Program-made: the position numbers and the translations under genes | The notes under the pieces: generated by a model | What the model was told of the DNA's origin: nothing | The model's input: only the letters and a program-made list of their open reading frames with translations | The model's database searches: none | From: Micromonospora parathelypteridis | GTDB lineage: Bacteria; Actinomycetota; Actinomycetes; Mycobacteriales; Micromonosporaceae | Direction: 5' to 3' | NCBI RefSeq assembly: GCF_014201145.1 | Contig: NZ_JACHDP010000001.1 | Span: 3,906,001 to 3,970,000 of the forward strand | Length of the DNA stretch: 64,000 bases | In this document: piece by piece, positions 8,757 to 16,611 of the stretch | Numbering within the stretch: the stretch's first letter is position 1 | Layout: each line of letters starts with the position of its first letter

Positions 8757-8959
8757 CGTACTCCTTGACGCCTTAAAACGTGCGGTTCGGGAACTTCGCC
8801 GACGCTACCGTGCGTGGCCGACCGCCCGGTCGCCGCGCCGGATCGCGTCCCACCGATGGCGATGATGCGCAGGTCGGCCGGCCTGGACGGCGTCCGGCCG
8901 TGGATCGGCCGCCACAGTGGACCCGGTGGCCCATCCGTCGCTCTGGGTGAGCACGCCAG

Positions 8960-9616
8960 CTAACGCAGGGATAGCACGGCGGCGGTGCGGACCAGCCCGT
9001 CGGCGACCACGAAGCGGCCGCTGATCGATGCTGGTGCGTCGTCGGCAGTCGCGGCGTCCACCCGAGCCTGCGCGATCCGCGCCGTGAACGTGCCCGCGTC
9101 CGGATCAAGATCGAGCCGAGCGTCGTGGAAGTCCAACCAACTCTCGACGATCGGGTACCAGACCTTGTAGACGGTCTCCTTGGCACTGAACAGCACGATC
9201 GGCCAGTGGATGCCGCTGGGCAACCGCGCGCAGTTGGCCTCCTCCTCGGGCAGCAGCACGAGTCTGCGTACTCCTGGATTGACCTCGCGGTGCAGCTCGG
9301 CGTCTATTCCGACGGACCGGATGTCGGTGGTGTGCGCCGCCGCGGCGGCGCAGTAGCCGGTGGTGTGGGTGATGGCACCGACCACCCCAGCGGGCCAGAC
9401 CGGCGCACGGTCGGCGGCGGCCGGTACGGCGGTCGGTGGCAGGCCGAGATGGGTCAGAGCCCTGCGGGCGCAGGCCCTCCCAGCGGCGAAGTCCCGCCGG
9501 CGGGTCGGCACGGCCTGCTCGCCGAGGCACGCCTGCTCGGCGGGGAGCAGCTCGCTGGCCCAGTCGGCCGGACCGGCGACGGCCACCGCGACCGTCGACG
9601 GCAGCAGATCACGCAT
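8960..9616 (-). CDS. 4'-phosphopantetheinyl transferase, EntD/Sfp superfamily
   Basis: 218 residues. It transfers 4'-phosphopantetheine from CoA to a serine on acyl or peptidyl carrier proteins. The EntD-type signatures appear in order: RRRDFAAGRACARRAL (CoA-binding region), GAITHTTGYCAA (the usual G-S-I-T/S-H block), VGIDAE (Mg-binding D and E) and FSAKETVYK (the W/F-S-x-K-E-x-x-Y/F-K motif). All key acidic residues are present, so it should be active. No polyketide, peptide synthetase or siderophore genes lie in the window; it must act in trans. This is typical of the broad-specificity transferase activating secondary-metabolite synthases, but the specificity is an inference. Confidence 0.93.
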   Translation of the reverse strand: MRDLLPSTVAVAVAGPADWASELLPAEQACLGEQAVPTRRRDFAAGRACARRALTHLGLPPTAVPAAADRAPVWPAGVVGAITHTTGYCAAAAAHTTDIRSVGIDAELHREVNPGVRRLVLLPEEEANCARLPSGIHWPIVLFSAKETVYKVWYPIVESWLDFHDARLDLDPDAGTFTARIAQARVDAATADDAPASISGRFVVADGLVRTAAVLSLR

Positions 9617-9817
9617 CGCCGCCGCCTACCGGTGGGTAGGAATGGAGCATCGAGTCAACCGTCAACTTTCCGACTCCCACAACCGGAGAAGGTACCGGAA
9701 GGATGTAACACCGGAGGGCTGCGTGCCGCTCTCCCTGATGGCTCCGGGGGGACCACCATCGAACACTGGCCGGGCACGGCAGCCGGCCAGTCCCGTGGAC
9801 ATCTGGAAGGACGTGCG

Positions 9818-10087
9818 ATGACCGATGGTGCGGAACGGCCGGGGGTGCGGGCTGATGATCACGCCCCGAAAACCCCCTGCTGGAGCTGCCGCTCCTGCGG
9901 TGACGAGTGGCCGTGCGCGACGAAACGCAGCCGGCTGCTGGCGGAGTACGGGGGTGACCGGGCGATGCTCAGCGTCTACCTGGGCTCCTGCCTCGCCGCC
10001 GCCACCGAGGATCTGCGCGCCGCCCCGGTGATGTCGCTCCAGGACCGGTTCATTGGCTGGTTGCCACGCGGCCCCCGGCGTAGCTGA
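9818..10087 (+). CDS. small Cys-rich zinc-ribbon-like actinobacterial protein
   Basis: 89 residues from an ATG with GGAAGG eight bases upstream. The N-terminal third carries C-x2-C-x2-C-x4-C (CWSCRSCGDEWPC), which looks like a small metal-binding knuckle; the rest is helical (RLLAEYGGDRAMLSVYLGSCL). Proteins of this shape, with the W-P-C-A signature and a following helical LLAEY region, recur in Micromonosporaceae and are sometimes mislabelled flavin reductases; I see no flavin motif. It converges on the next gene with a strong terminator between. Function unknown. Confidence 0.75.
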   Translation: MTDGAERPGVRADDHAPKTPCWSCRSCGDEWPCATKRSRLLAEYGGDRAMLSVYLGSCLAAATEDLRAAPVMSLQDRFIGWLPRGPRRS

Positions 10088-10125
10088 CCGCTGGTGGCCC
10101 CGCCGCCGGGCGGGGCCACCAGCGG
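10088..10125. terminator. bidirectional hairpin between convergent genes
   Basis: A 17-bp perfect stem around a GCCG loop begins immediately after the stop codon of the upstream gene; the outer arm is CCGCTGGTGGCCCCGCC. Confidence 0.85.
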
Positions 10126-10136
10126 GGCCGGACGGC

Positions 10137-10919
10137 TCAGCGACGCCGGGGCCGCCGGGTCATCGCGAAACCGACGACGCCGGCCACGGCGGCGAGCACG
10201 CCGCCGATGCCGGTCCAGACCCAGCGCGAACCGAGGTCCGGCAACCAGTCCGCGAGCGGGTCGCTCTCGTCGTCGGCCTCCGGGTCCACCGGGGGTACGG
10301 CGTTGAGCACCGTGCCCGCCTTGGTGTTCGGCACCAGCGGTGCGGCCAACTCACCGTCGTCGGCCGAGGCGCCCCGGTCGGCGATGGTGCCGACCAGCAG
10401 GTCCACGTCGATCGGCGCACCCAGATCCGGCTCCGGCAGGTCGATCACGGAGAGCCGGACGACGTACGTGCCGGGCAGCGGATCGGCCGACCAGGGCTCC
10501 GCCCACGGCCGTACCTCGCGCAGCGTGCAGCCCAGCGCCACGCTCGTCGCCTTCGCGTCCACGGTGGGGGTCTGCGCCCCCGCGGTGCACGCCTGGCGTC
10601 GGCGCAACCCGTCGAAGACGTCCACCGTCCAGGTGGAGGCGCCGCTGCGCCCCTTCGGGAAGGTGACGGTGGCACTGATCTCGTGCACCTGACCGGCCGT
10701 CGCCGGGAACGACCAGTAGAGGTGGTCGCCGATCGAGGCGTCGACCCGTACCGGTTGCCCGGCGGCGATCGGGGTGGCGCTGAGGAACGACGTGCCGGCC
10801 CGGTTCACGGGCGTGGCACCGGGGGAGGGCGTCGGGGCGGCGACGGCCGCGGCGGGAAGCAGCGCGGCCCCGCCAGTGGCGAGCAGCGCCGCCAGCGACC
10901 GGAACAGTGCGGTTCGCAT
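10137..10919 (-). CDS. secreted/anchored partner of the vWA protein
   Basis: 260 residues starting MRTALFRS. Its ATG overlaps the TGA of the upstream vWA gene as TGATG, so translation is coupled. A signal peptide (about 1-28), a beta-rich extracytoplasmic domain (residues about 35-190, with VDASIGDHLYWSFPATAG, STWTVDVFDG and GTYVVRLSVID), a Pro/Asp-rich linker and a C-terminal membrane span followed by RRPRRR are visible. The 'G-x-x-YWSFPA ... V' block resembles pre-peptidase C-terminal beta-sandwich domains. Two internal Cys (QACTAG, ALGCTL) may form a disulfide. With the vWA protein it probably forms a surface complex; its role is unknown. Confidence 0.85.
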   Translation of the reverse strand: MRTALFRSLAALLATGGAALLPAAAVAAPTPSPGATPVNRAGTSFLSATPIAAGQPVRVDASIGDHLYWSFPATAGQVHEISATVTFPKGRSGASTWTVDVFDGLRRRQACTAGAQTPTVDAKATSVALGCTLREVRPWAEPWSADPLPGTYVVRLSVIDLPEPDLGAPIDVDLLVGTIADRGASADDGELAAPLVPNTKAGTVLNAVPPVDPEADDESDPLADWLPDLGSRWVWTGIGGVLAAVAGVVGFAMTRRPRRR

Positions 10920-12226
10920 CAGTTCTCCCTCCAGGTGGCGACCCACCAGCGGGTGAGCAGGCCGGCGAGCAGGCCGGTGATCAGCCCGGCAACGGTGAGC
11001 AGGGCGAGCAGCACCCAGCCCCGGCCGAGGTCCGGTCCGTCCGGTGCGGGGGCGGCGGCGACCACATCGATGGTCAGCTCCACCGGCATGCCCGGGGTCG
11101 CTGCCGTGCCGGGGCGGGGGGCGAACGAGTTGCTGACCACCAGGCAGACGGTGGTGGGTTCGACGACCGCTGCGGCGGTCTCCTCGGCCTCCGCGGCATC
11201 CTCATCGTCGGCGGTGGCCGACCAGCGCAGCCCGGCGGAGAGCACGTCGGCCCGCCCGCTGCCGGCGTCCGCGCCTCGGACCAGTTCTCGACCGTCCGCT
11301 GCGGTGGCCCGCAGCAGCACCCCGTAGTCCCGGTTCACGGGGCGGTCCAGCGCCATGCTGACCGACGCCCGAAGCTCCTGCCCGGGGCGTACCGGCACCC
11401 GGTAGTAGCGGTGCTCGGAGAACGCCTCCCGATCGGCGTACACGCCGGGGGCGAGCAGCGGCGCCGAAGGGCAGGCGTCCGCGCCGCCGACCACGGTCGG
11501 GGCCCGGGTGTGCGTGTCGCCGGCCCGCTCGACGAGTTGCTTGATCCGGTCGGTCAGCTCCTCGGCGCTCTGCGCGGCGGTGTAGGTGCCGCCGGTCGCG
11601 CTGGCGATGCAGAGCAACTGCCGGCGGACCTTCTCGTCGGGGGCCAGGCCGAGGGTGTCAACGACCAGGCTGGTGCCCTGGGCGGCCAGTTCCCGGGCCA
11701 CCTCGCACGGGTCTGGTGGGGCGCAGGTGTCCTCGCCATCGGTGATCAGCACGATCCGCCGGGTGGTGGCCCCGGTGCCCAGGTCCTGTGCGGCGGAGCG
11801 CAGTGCGAGGCCGACCGGTGTGAATCCGGTCGGCCGCAGCGTCGCCACGGCGGCCTTGGCCGCGGACCGGTCCACCGGGCCGACCGGCACGATCTGCTGC
11901 GTGTCCTGGCAGCCGACCTTCTTGTCCTTGCCTCGGTAGGTCGCGCCGAGCACCCGGATGCCGAGCTGGGTCTGCTCCGGCAGGGCGTCCACCACCTCGT
12001 TGAAGGCCTGCTGGGCCACCGAGATCCGGCTGCGTCCGTCGATGTCGGCGGCGCCCATCGAGCCGCTGACGTCGAGCACCAGCTCGACCCGGGGAGGCTC
12101 CGGCACCGGCTCCTCGTCGGCCTGCGCCGGGACCGCCCCGGCCAGCGCGGTGGTCGCCAACAGTCCGCAGAGGACGGCCGCCGATCGTCTGAAGTTGATC
12201 ACGGGCCGCAGTGTAGTGAGATCCAC
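10919..12226 (-). CDS. secreted von Willebrand factor A domain protein with C-terminal anchor
   Basis: 435 residues from a GTG; a second in-frame GTG at 12202 (VINFRR) is equally plausible because neither has a clear SD. Signal peptide, then a vWA domain with an intact metal-binding MIDAS: DVSGSMG (DxSxS), GFTPVG (Thr) and ITDGEDTC (Asp). Cys pairs lie in the vWA domain (VGCQDT, DTCAPPDPCE). After about residue 235 comes a second beta domain (YADREAFSEHRYYRVPV). A transmembrane segment at the C-terminus (GWVLLALLTVAGLITGLLAG) is followed by a short basic tail. It is the first gene of a two-gene operon. The layout suggests a surface protein that binds a ligand or the partner encoded downstream. 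Confidence 0.9.
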   Translation of the reverse strand: MDLTTLRPVINFRRSAAVLCGLLATTALAGAVPAQADEEPVPEPPRVELVLDVSGSMGAADIDGRSRISVAQQAFNEVVDALPEQTQLGIRVLGATYRGKDKKVGCQDTQQIVPVGPVDRSAAKAAVATLRPTGFTPVGLALRSAAQDLGTGATTRRIVLITDGEDTCAPPDPCEVARELAAQGTSLVVDTLGLAPDEKVRRQLLCIASATGGTYTAAQSAEELTDRIKQLVERAGDTHTRAPTVVGGADACPSAPLLAPGVYADREAFSEHRYYRVPVRPGQELRASVSMALDRPVNRDYGVLLRATAADGRELVRGADAGSGRADVLSAGLRWSATADDEDAAEAEETAAAVVEPTTVCLVVSNSFAPRPGTAATPGMPVELTIDVVAAAPAPDGPDLGRGWVLLALLTVAGLITGLLAGLLTRWWVATWREN

Positions 12227-12440
12227 TTTGGATGATCACTTGGGTCGGCGTAGCTCTTCGCCCTGGCGCCCCGACCAGCCCGACGACCGCCTCTGACCGG
12301 CCATTTTCGCGCTCTGGGTCCACGTCAGGTCACCCTCGGTCAACTGCTCACTAGCAAGTATCGGCCCGGCCGCCATCCGTCGGAAATCTGACTTAAGTCG
12401 ACCCGTTGTGCCGGTGGTGCGCGGTGGTTAAGCTCTTCAT

Positions 12441-12488
12441 GCGCGCCCCAATCGCCCGCTTCCCCCGTGGCAGGCGATCGGGGCGCGC
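12441..12488. repeat. long stem-loop next to the pmt terminator
   Basis: 16-bp arms with one mismatch (GCGCGCCCCAATCGCC against GGCGATCGGGGCGCGC) enclose a 16-nt loop. It is separated from the following terminator by 9 nt. Two adjacent strong hairpins ending in a T-tract could also be the 3' part of a small RNA read from the plus strand. Confidence 0.6.
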
Positions 12489-12497
12489 GTCTTTGTC

Positions 12498-12534
12498 AAA
12501 AGGGCCCGCACGCTTCAAGCGTGCGGGCCCTTTT
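12498..12534. terminator. bidirectional rho-independent terminator
   Basis: A perfect 16-bp stem, AAAAGGGCCCGCACGC with its complement, and a 5-nt loop. TTTT on each strand makes it work in both directions. It terminates pmt on the minus strand. Confidence 0.92.
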
Positions 12535-12568
12535 CCGTCGCGCTGTGCGGCGCGTCGCCTGTCGGTGC

Positions 12569-14278
12569 TTATATCCACCGACCGTCGAGCCACATCCGGG
12601 ACAGCCAGTCCGAGTACGGGATCACCTTGCCGACGAAGATCGGATAGAAGTACGCGAAGCAGAGCCCGACCAGCAGCACGTACGCCCCGGCCGCGACGCT
12701 GCCCACCAGCCGGCGTTCGTAACTCGGGTCACCGGGCACCAGCGGCGCCACCTCACCCACGTCACCCCCGGCGGGTGCGATCAACGCGCCCATCACGTAC
12801 ACCACGGCGAGCACCAGGAAGGGCACCACCGGGGCGGCGTAGAACGAGAACATCGTCCGGCCGTCGAGGGCGAACCAGAACCACGGCAGCAGCCCGGCGG
12901 CCACGGTGAGCAGGATCGCGCCGGCCCGCCAGTCCCGACGGGCCAGGCCCAGCCAGGCCAGCGCCGCCAGGGCGGGCAGGAACGACCACCAGAGCAGCGG
13001 GGTGCCCAGCAGCAGGATCTCGGAGGCGCAGGTCGGCGCGCCGCAGACGCCGTCACCGGAATAGTGGAAGGCCACCGGCCGGCCGAGTAGCAACCACTGC
13101 CACGGCCACGACTGGTACTTGTGTGCGTCGTCGAGCTGGGCGTGGAAGCCGTACGCCGCCCGGTGGTACTCGAAGAGGTTGATCAACGGGCCGATCACCG
13201 GGCGGTCGCTGAGCGGGGCGCTCGGGTAGGCCGACGCGAGCCGGTAGTAGCCGTCGTCGGTGATCAGCCAGCCGGACCAGGTGGCGAGGTAGGTGCCCAG
13301 CATCAGCACGCCGGCGAGCACCAGCCAGGGCAGCTCGTCGAGCAGGGTGTCCCGCCAGGGCCGGCGGACCCCCGCCGAGCGGCGGACGCCGACCTCCCAG
13401 AGGATCACCAGCAGTGCGAAGACCGGCACGAAATACAGTGCGCTCCACTTGACCGCGCAGGCGCAGCCGATCAGCACCCCAGCCGCCAACCGCCACCACG
13501 GCCAGGTGCGCCAACCGGTCGGCGGTCGGCCGGCACGCCCCGGCTGGCTCGGGTCGAGCCCGTCGTCGAGCGCCCGCGCCCAGCGGCGGCGGCGGGAGTC
13601 CCGATCGAGCACCAACGCGCCGAACGCGGCCAGCACGAAGAAGAGCAGGAAGATGTCGAGCAGTGCCGCGCGGGACAGCACCAGGTGGAAGCCGTCCAGG
13701 GCGAGCAGCAGGCCGGCGGCGCAGCCGAGCACCGTCGAGCGGAACATCCGCCGACCGATGCGGACCAGCAGCAGGACCGACAGGGTGCCGACCACGGCCG
13801 CCGAGAACCGCCAGCCGAACTCCGGCGAGGTGGTCAACAGGTGCCCGGGGACGGAGACCTTCGACTCGGCGTCCTGATAGCCGAAGGCCCACTCGCCGAG
13901 GCCGATCAACCACTTACCCAGCGGTGGATGCACCACGTACGACGGGACGTTGTCCTTGTAGTTCCACTCGACGCCCCGGCTGATCAGCCCGTAGCCGTCC
14001 TTGGCGTAGTACGTCTCGTCGAAGATCTTGGTCTTCACGCTGGACAGCCCGACGAAGCGCAGAATCGCCGCGATGGCCACCACCACCGCTGTGGCCAACC
14101 AGGAGACCCGGTCCAGTTGGCTGTCGACGGTGGCGAACCGCCGCCGGACCTGGGCGGGCAGACTGCCGCGACCGGCGGGCGGTGCCGTCGGCTCCTGGTC
14201 GGGGCTGGGCTCGCCGGTCACCTCGACCGTCTTGGCAGGATCGGCGCTCGGGCTCTGCGCTGTCGACGCACTCGTCAC
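12569..14278 (-). CDS. pmt: dolichyl-phosphate-mannose--protein mannosyltransferase
   Basis: 569 residues. It transfers mannose from polyprenyl-phosphate-mannose to Ser/Thr of secreted proteins at the outer membrane face (GT39; the actinobacterial counterpart of yeast Pmt). After an N-terminal polar region come multiple spans. The first extracytoplasmic loop holds the catalytic Asp-Glu of the family (KIFDETYYAKDGYGL), followed by VVHPPLGKWLIGLGEW. Later blocks such as WSALYFVPVFALL and WSGWLITDDGYYR fit the family. GTG at 14278 is the start (MTSASTAQS); the open frame extends far upstream, but over rsmI. It is divergent from rsmI, the arrangement also found in mycobacteria (Rv1002c/Rv1003). 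The polyprenyl-phosphate-mannose synthase partner is not in the window. Confidence 0.95.
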   Translation of the reverse strand: MTSASTAQSPSADPAKTVEVTGEPSPDQEPTAPPAGRGSLPAQVRRRFATVDSQLDRVSWLATAVVVAIAAILRFVGLSSVKTKIFDETYYAKDGYGLISRGVEWNYKDNVPSYVVHPPLGKWLIGLGEWAFGYQDAESKVSVPGHLLTTSPEFGWRFSAAVVGTLSVLLLVRIGRRMFRSTVLGCAAGLLLALDGFHLVLSRAALLDIFLLFFVLAAFGALVLDRDSRRRRWARALDDGLDPSQPGRAGRPPTGWRTWPWWRLAAGVLIGCACAVKWSALYFVPVFALLVILWEVGVRRSAGVRRPWRDTLLDELPWLVLAGVLMLGTYLATWSGWLITDDGYYRLASAYPSAPLSDRPVIGPLINLFEYHRAAYGFHAQLDDAHKYQSWPWQWLLLGRPVAFHYSGDGVCGAPTCASEILLLGTPLLWWSFLPALAALAWLGLARRDWRAGAILLTVAAGLLPWFWFALDGRTMFSFYAAPVVPFLVLAVVYVMGALIAPAGGDVGEVAPLVPGDPSYERRLVGSVAAGAYVLLVGLCFAYFYPIFVGKVIPYSDWLSRMWLDGRWI

Positions 14279-14362
14279 CCGGCGATCGTAGGCTGCCAAG
14301 GTGCCCGGTGGCGTCCGTCGTCCCTGATACCGGTACCAACTGTCGATGAAGGAGACGAATTC

Positions 14363-15211
14363 GTGGGTGAAATGTCCGAAGTTGGGCGCCTGATCCTGCT
14401 CGGTGCCCCGCTCGGCAACCCCGCCGACGCCTCGGCCCGATTCCGGGAGGTGCTGGTGAGCGCCGACGTGGTCGCGGCCGAGGACACTCGCCGACTCACC
14501 CGGCTGGCCCGCGATCTCGACATCACCGTCGGAGGTCGGATCGTCTCCTACTTCGAGGGCAACGAGGAGCGGCGCACGCCGGAGCTGGTCGAGGTCATCC
14601 TCGGCGGGTACGTGGTGGCACTTGTCACCGACGGCGGGATGCCGAGCGTCTCCGACCCCGGCTACCGGCTGGTCCGGGCCGCGTTGGAGGTCGGGGCGCC
14701 GATCACCGTCGCCCCCGGGCCGAGTGCCGTCACCACCGCACTGGCTGTCTCCGGCCTGCCCTGCGACCGGTTCTGCTTCGAGGGCTTCCTGCCCCGCGCC
14801 CCCGGCGCCCGTCGGTCCCGGCTGCGCGCGCTCGCCGCCGAGGAGCGAACCCTCGTCTTCTTCGAGGCCCCGCACCGGATCGGCGCGGCGCTCACCGACC
14901 TGGCCGACACGTTCGGTGCGGACCGGCCGGCCGCGCTCTGCCGCGAGCTCACGAAGACCTACGAGGAGGTGCTCCGCCGCCCCCTCGGCGAGCTGGCCCG
15001 GTGGGCAGCCGAGGGGGACCCGCGCGGAGAGATCACCCTCGTCGTGGCCGGCGCACCGGTGACCGCCCCGGAACGCCCCGACGACGAGACCCTTCGCGCG
15101 GCGGTCGCCGAGCGCGAGGCCGCCGGCCGGTCCCGCCGGGACGCCATCACCGACGTCGCCACCGAGTACGCGCTGCGCCGCCGGGACGTCTACACGATCG
15201 TGCACAGCTGA
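14363..15211 (+). CDS. rsmI: 16S rRNA (cytidine(1402)-2'-O)-methyltransferase
   Basis: 282 residues. RsmI methylates the 2'-OH of C1402 in the ribosomal P site using SAM. The tetrapyrrole-methylase fold is clear: GRLILLGAPLGNPADAS near the start, the VAAEDTRR block, VSYFEGNEE, VALVTDGGMPSVSDPG, VAPGPSAVTTALAVSGLP, FEGFLPR and FEAPHRI. GTG with GAAGGAG eight bases upstream was chosen over an ATG three codons later. Its upstream neighbour pmt is divergent with 84 bp between starts. The C-terminal 40 residues (AAVAEREAAGRSRRDAITD...) form the usual small helical domain. Confidence 0.97.
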   Translation: MGEMSEVGRLILLGAPLGNPADASARFREVLVSADVVAAEDTRRLTRLARDLDITVGGRIVSYFEGNEERRTPELVEVILGGYVVALVTDGGMPSVSDPGYRLVRAALEVGAPITVAPGPSAVTTALAVSGLPCDRFCFEGFLPRAPGARRSRLRALAAEERTLVFFEAPHRIGAALTDLADTFGADRPAALCRELTKTYEEVLRRPLGELARWAAEGDPRGEITLVVAGAPVTAPERPDDETLRAAVAEREAAGRSRRDAITDVATEYALRRRDVYTIVHS

Positions 15212-15265
15212 CGGACGCTCCTGGCCGCGCCGCCACCATCAGGCGCCGTCACCGGGCGTCGGTCT

Positions 15266-16462
15266 TCACCAGGCGGCGGCCAGGAAGCCGACGGTGATCA
15301 GCACCGGGCCGGCGATGGCGGCGGCCACGGCCCAGCGGCGGTGCCGGCGGCCGGGCAACCGGGCCGACCCGGTCCACCGGACGATGCCGGCGGTGCAGCC
15401 CAGCACCACCAGCAGGCCGGGCAGCCAGCGCAGGTGCCGGCCCACCCCGGCGTCCGCGTACGCGGTGCCGCTGTCCGGGCCGGTCATCCGGGCCGTCAGC
15501 GACGTGCCGGCCGCGTCCCCTCCGGCGGGCACGCCGCTGACCTTCACACCGTGCGCAATGAACCGCCCGTCCTCCGCCGTGAACATCCCTCGACACCGCT
15601 GGGTGAGTCCGCCGCCGGTGCAGTCGTCGATCACCACCGTGCCCACCCGGGCATGCCCGACCGCGAGCCAGAACGGGCCGGCGCTGACCCAGGCGAAGAA
15701 GGCCACGACAAGGCTCAACACCACCAGCGCGGCGAGCCCGGGCAGCGGATCCGGCGGTGGGGCCGTACGGCTGGGTGACCGGCGCCCCGGCCACCGGAAG
15801 CTGCGGTTTCGCTCCGGCGACGGGTCCTCCCGGACCGGGGTGCCGTCCCAGTGCACCTCCTCGATCGGTGCCCAGAAGGCGCTGTCGTCGTCCGGCGGCG
15901 TGTCACCGGGGAGCCGACGATCCCGGTGCCGGCGGCTCTGCTGTCGAACGGGCACCCGACTCGGCACCGCGTCCACCGGCGCCCCGGTGGTCGGCTCCAT
16001 CTCGACGGCCCCCGCGTTTGGCTGCGCGGTGGCGGGTGCCGAGCCGGCCGTCGGGCCCGGCGAGCTGGGCCGGGCCGGGCTGGGTACGGGCGCCGCGGGA
16101 CCCGGACGGGCCGGGGTGGGCGCCGGCGCGGCGGGCGTCGGGCGGACCGGGGTGGCGGCGAGTTCCGCGGGACCGCTGCGCCTCGGCGCGGCCGCCCGTC
16201 CCGATGGCGCAGCCGGCTGTTCCCCCGGCCGACCGGCTTCCGGCTCCGGTTCGGGGCTCGGCCGTGGTTCGGGGCTCGGCCGTGGGGTGGGACTCGGTCG
16301 CTGTGCTGGACCCGGGTCGATGCCGGGCACCAACCGGGGCTGGGGCGCGACCCCGGCGCTGCGGGGCGCGGCGGGCTCGGGGCCGGGGTCGTCGCCGACC
16401 GCCGGCCCGGTGGGACGGTCCTCATGGTCCCGTGCCGCTCGTCTGCCAGTCACGAGGTTCAT
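15266..16462 (-). CDS. Pro/Ala-rich membrane protein of unknown function
   Basis: 398 residues from ATG (MNLVTGRRAARD). Residues 1-170 are a low-complexity Pro/Ala/Arg/Ser region with short repeats (RPSPEPRPSPEPEPE), followed by charged sequence and three membrane spans (about 242-268, 346-362, 379-398). Between spans 1 and 2 lies an approximately 80-residue extracytoplasmic domain with two Cys (IDDCTGGG, TQRCRGM) that could form a disulfide. It sits between rsmI and metG, the same place as the Pro-rich membrane gene Rv1004c of mycobacteria, so it may be a positional counterpart. An open frame continues upstream of this ATG but lacks an SD. Function unknown. Confidence 0.8.
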   Translation of the reverse strand: MNLVTGRRAARDHEDRPTGPAVGDDPGPEPAAPRSAGVAPQPRLVPGIDPGPAQRPSPTPRPSPEPRPSPEPEPEAGRPGEQPAAPSGRAAAPRRSGPAELAATPVRPTPAAPAPTPARPGPAAPVPSPARPSSPGPTAGSAPATAQPNAGAVEMEPTTGAPVDAVPSRVPVRQQSRRHRDRRLPGDTPPDDDSAFWAPIEEVHWDGTPVREDPSPERNRSFRWPGRRSPSRTAPPPDPLPGLAALVVLSLVVAFFAWVSAGPFWLAVGHARVGTVVIDDCTGGGLTQRCRGMFTAEDGRFIAHGVKVSGVPAGGDAAGTSLTARMTGPDSGTAYADAGVGRHLRWLPGLLVVLGCTAGIVRWTGSARLPGRRHRRWAVAAAIAGPVLITVGFLAAAW

Positions 16463-16611
16463 TGCACACCGGTCAGGGAGGCGGAATGGGCAGCTGAGCC
16501 GCGTGTCGGCGACAAATCGGACCAATGGACGGGGTGGTCGGACCGGTCCGCCTGCGCGGCACCCCCTATTGGTTCGCGGGCGCCCCGGACGGGTCACTAG
16601 GCTTGCTGCTC

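Larger units (their letters stand above)
12227..12568. other. intergenic region with two strong hairpins
   Basis: It lies between the 3' end of pmt and the 5' end of the vWA gene, both on the minus strand. It holds the pmt terminator (12498-12534), a second long hairpin (12441-12488) and AT-richer DNA around 12335-12400 (GCTCACTAGCAAGTATC, AATCTGACTTAAG) that could contain the vWA promoter. No coding frame is convincing. Confidence 0.6.

Noticed and set aside
9818..10087. Flavin reductase
   Set aside because: Proteins of this type sometimes carry that label, but the 89-residue product has a Cys-rich knuckle and no flavin- or NADH-binding motif.
14279..15205. N-terminal extension of the pmt frame over rsmI
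   Set aside because: The residues before 14278 (GTG) are antisense to rsmI, have no similarity to mannosyltransferases, and the known fold begins after this GTG.
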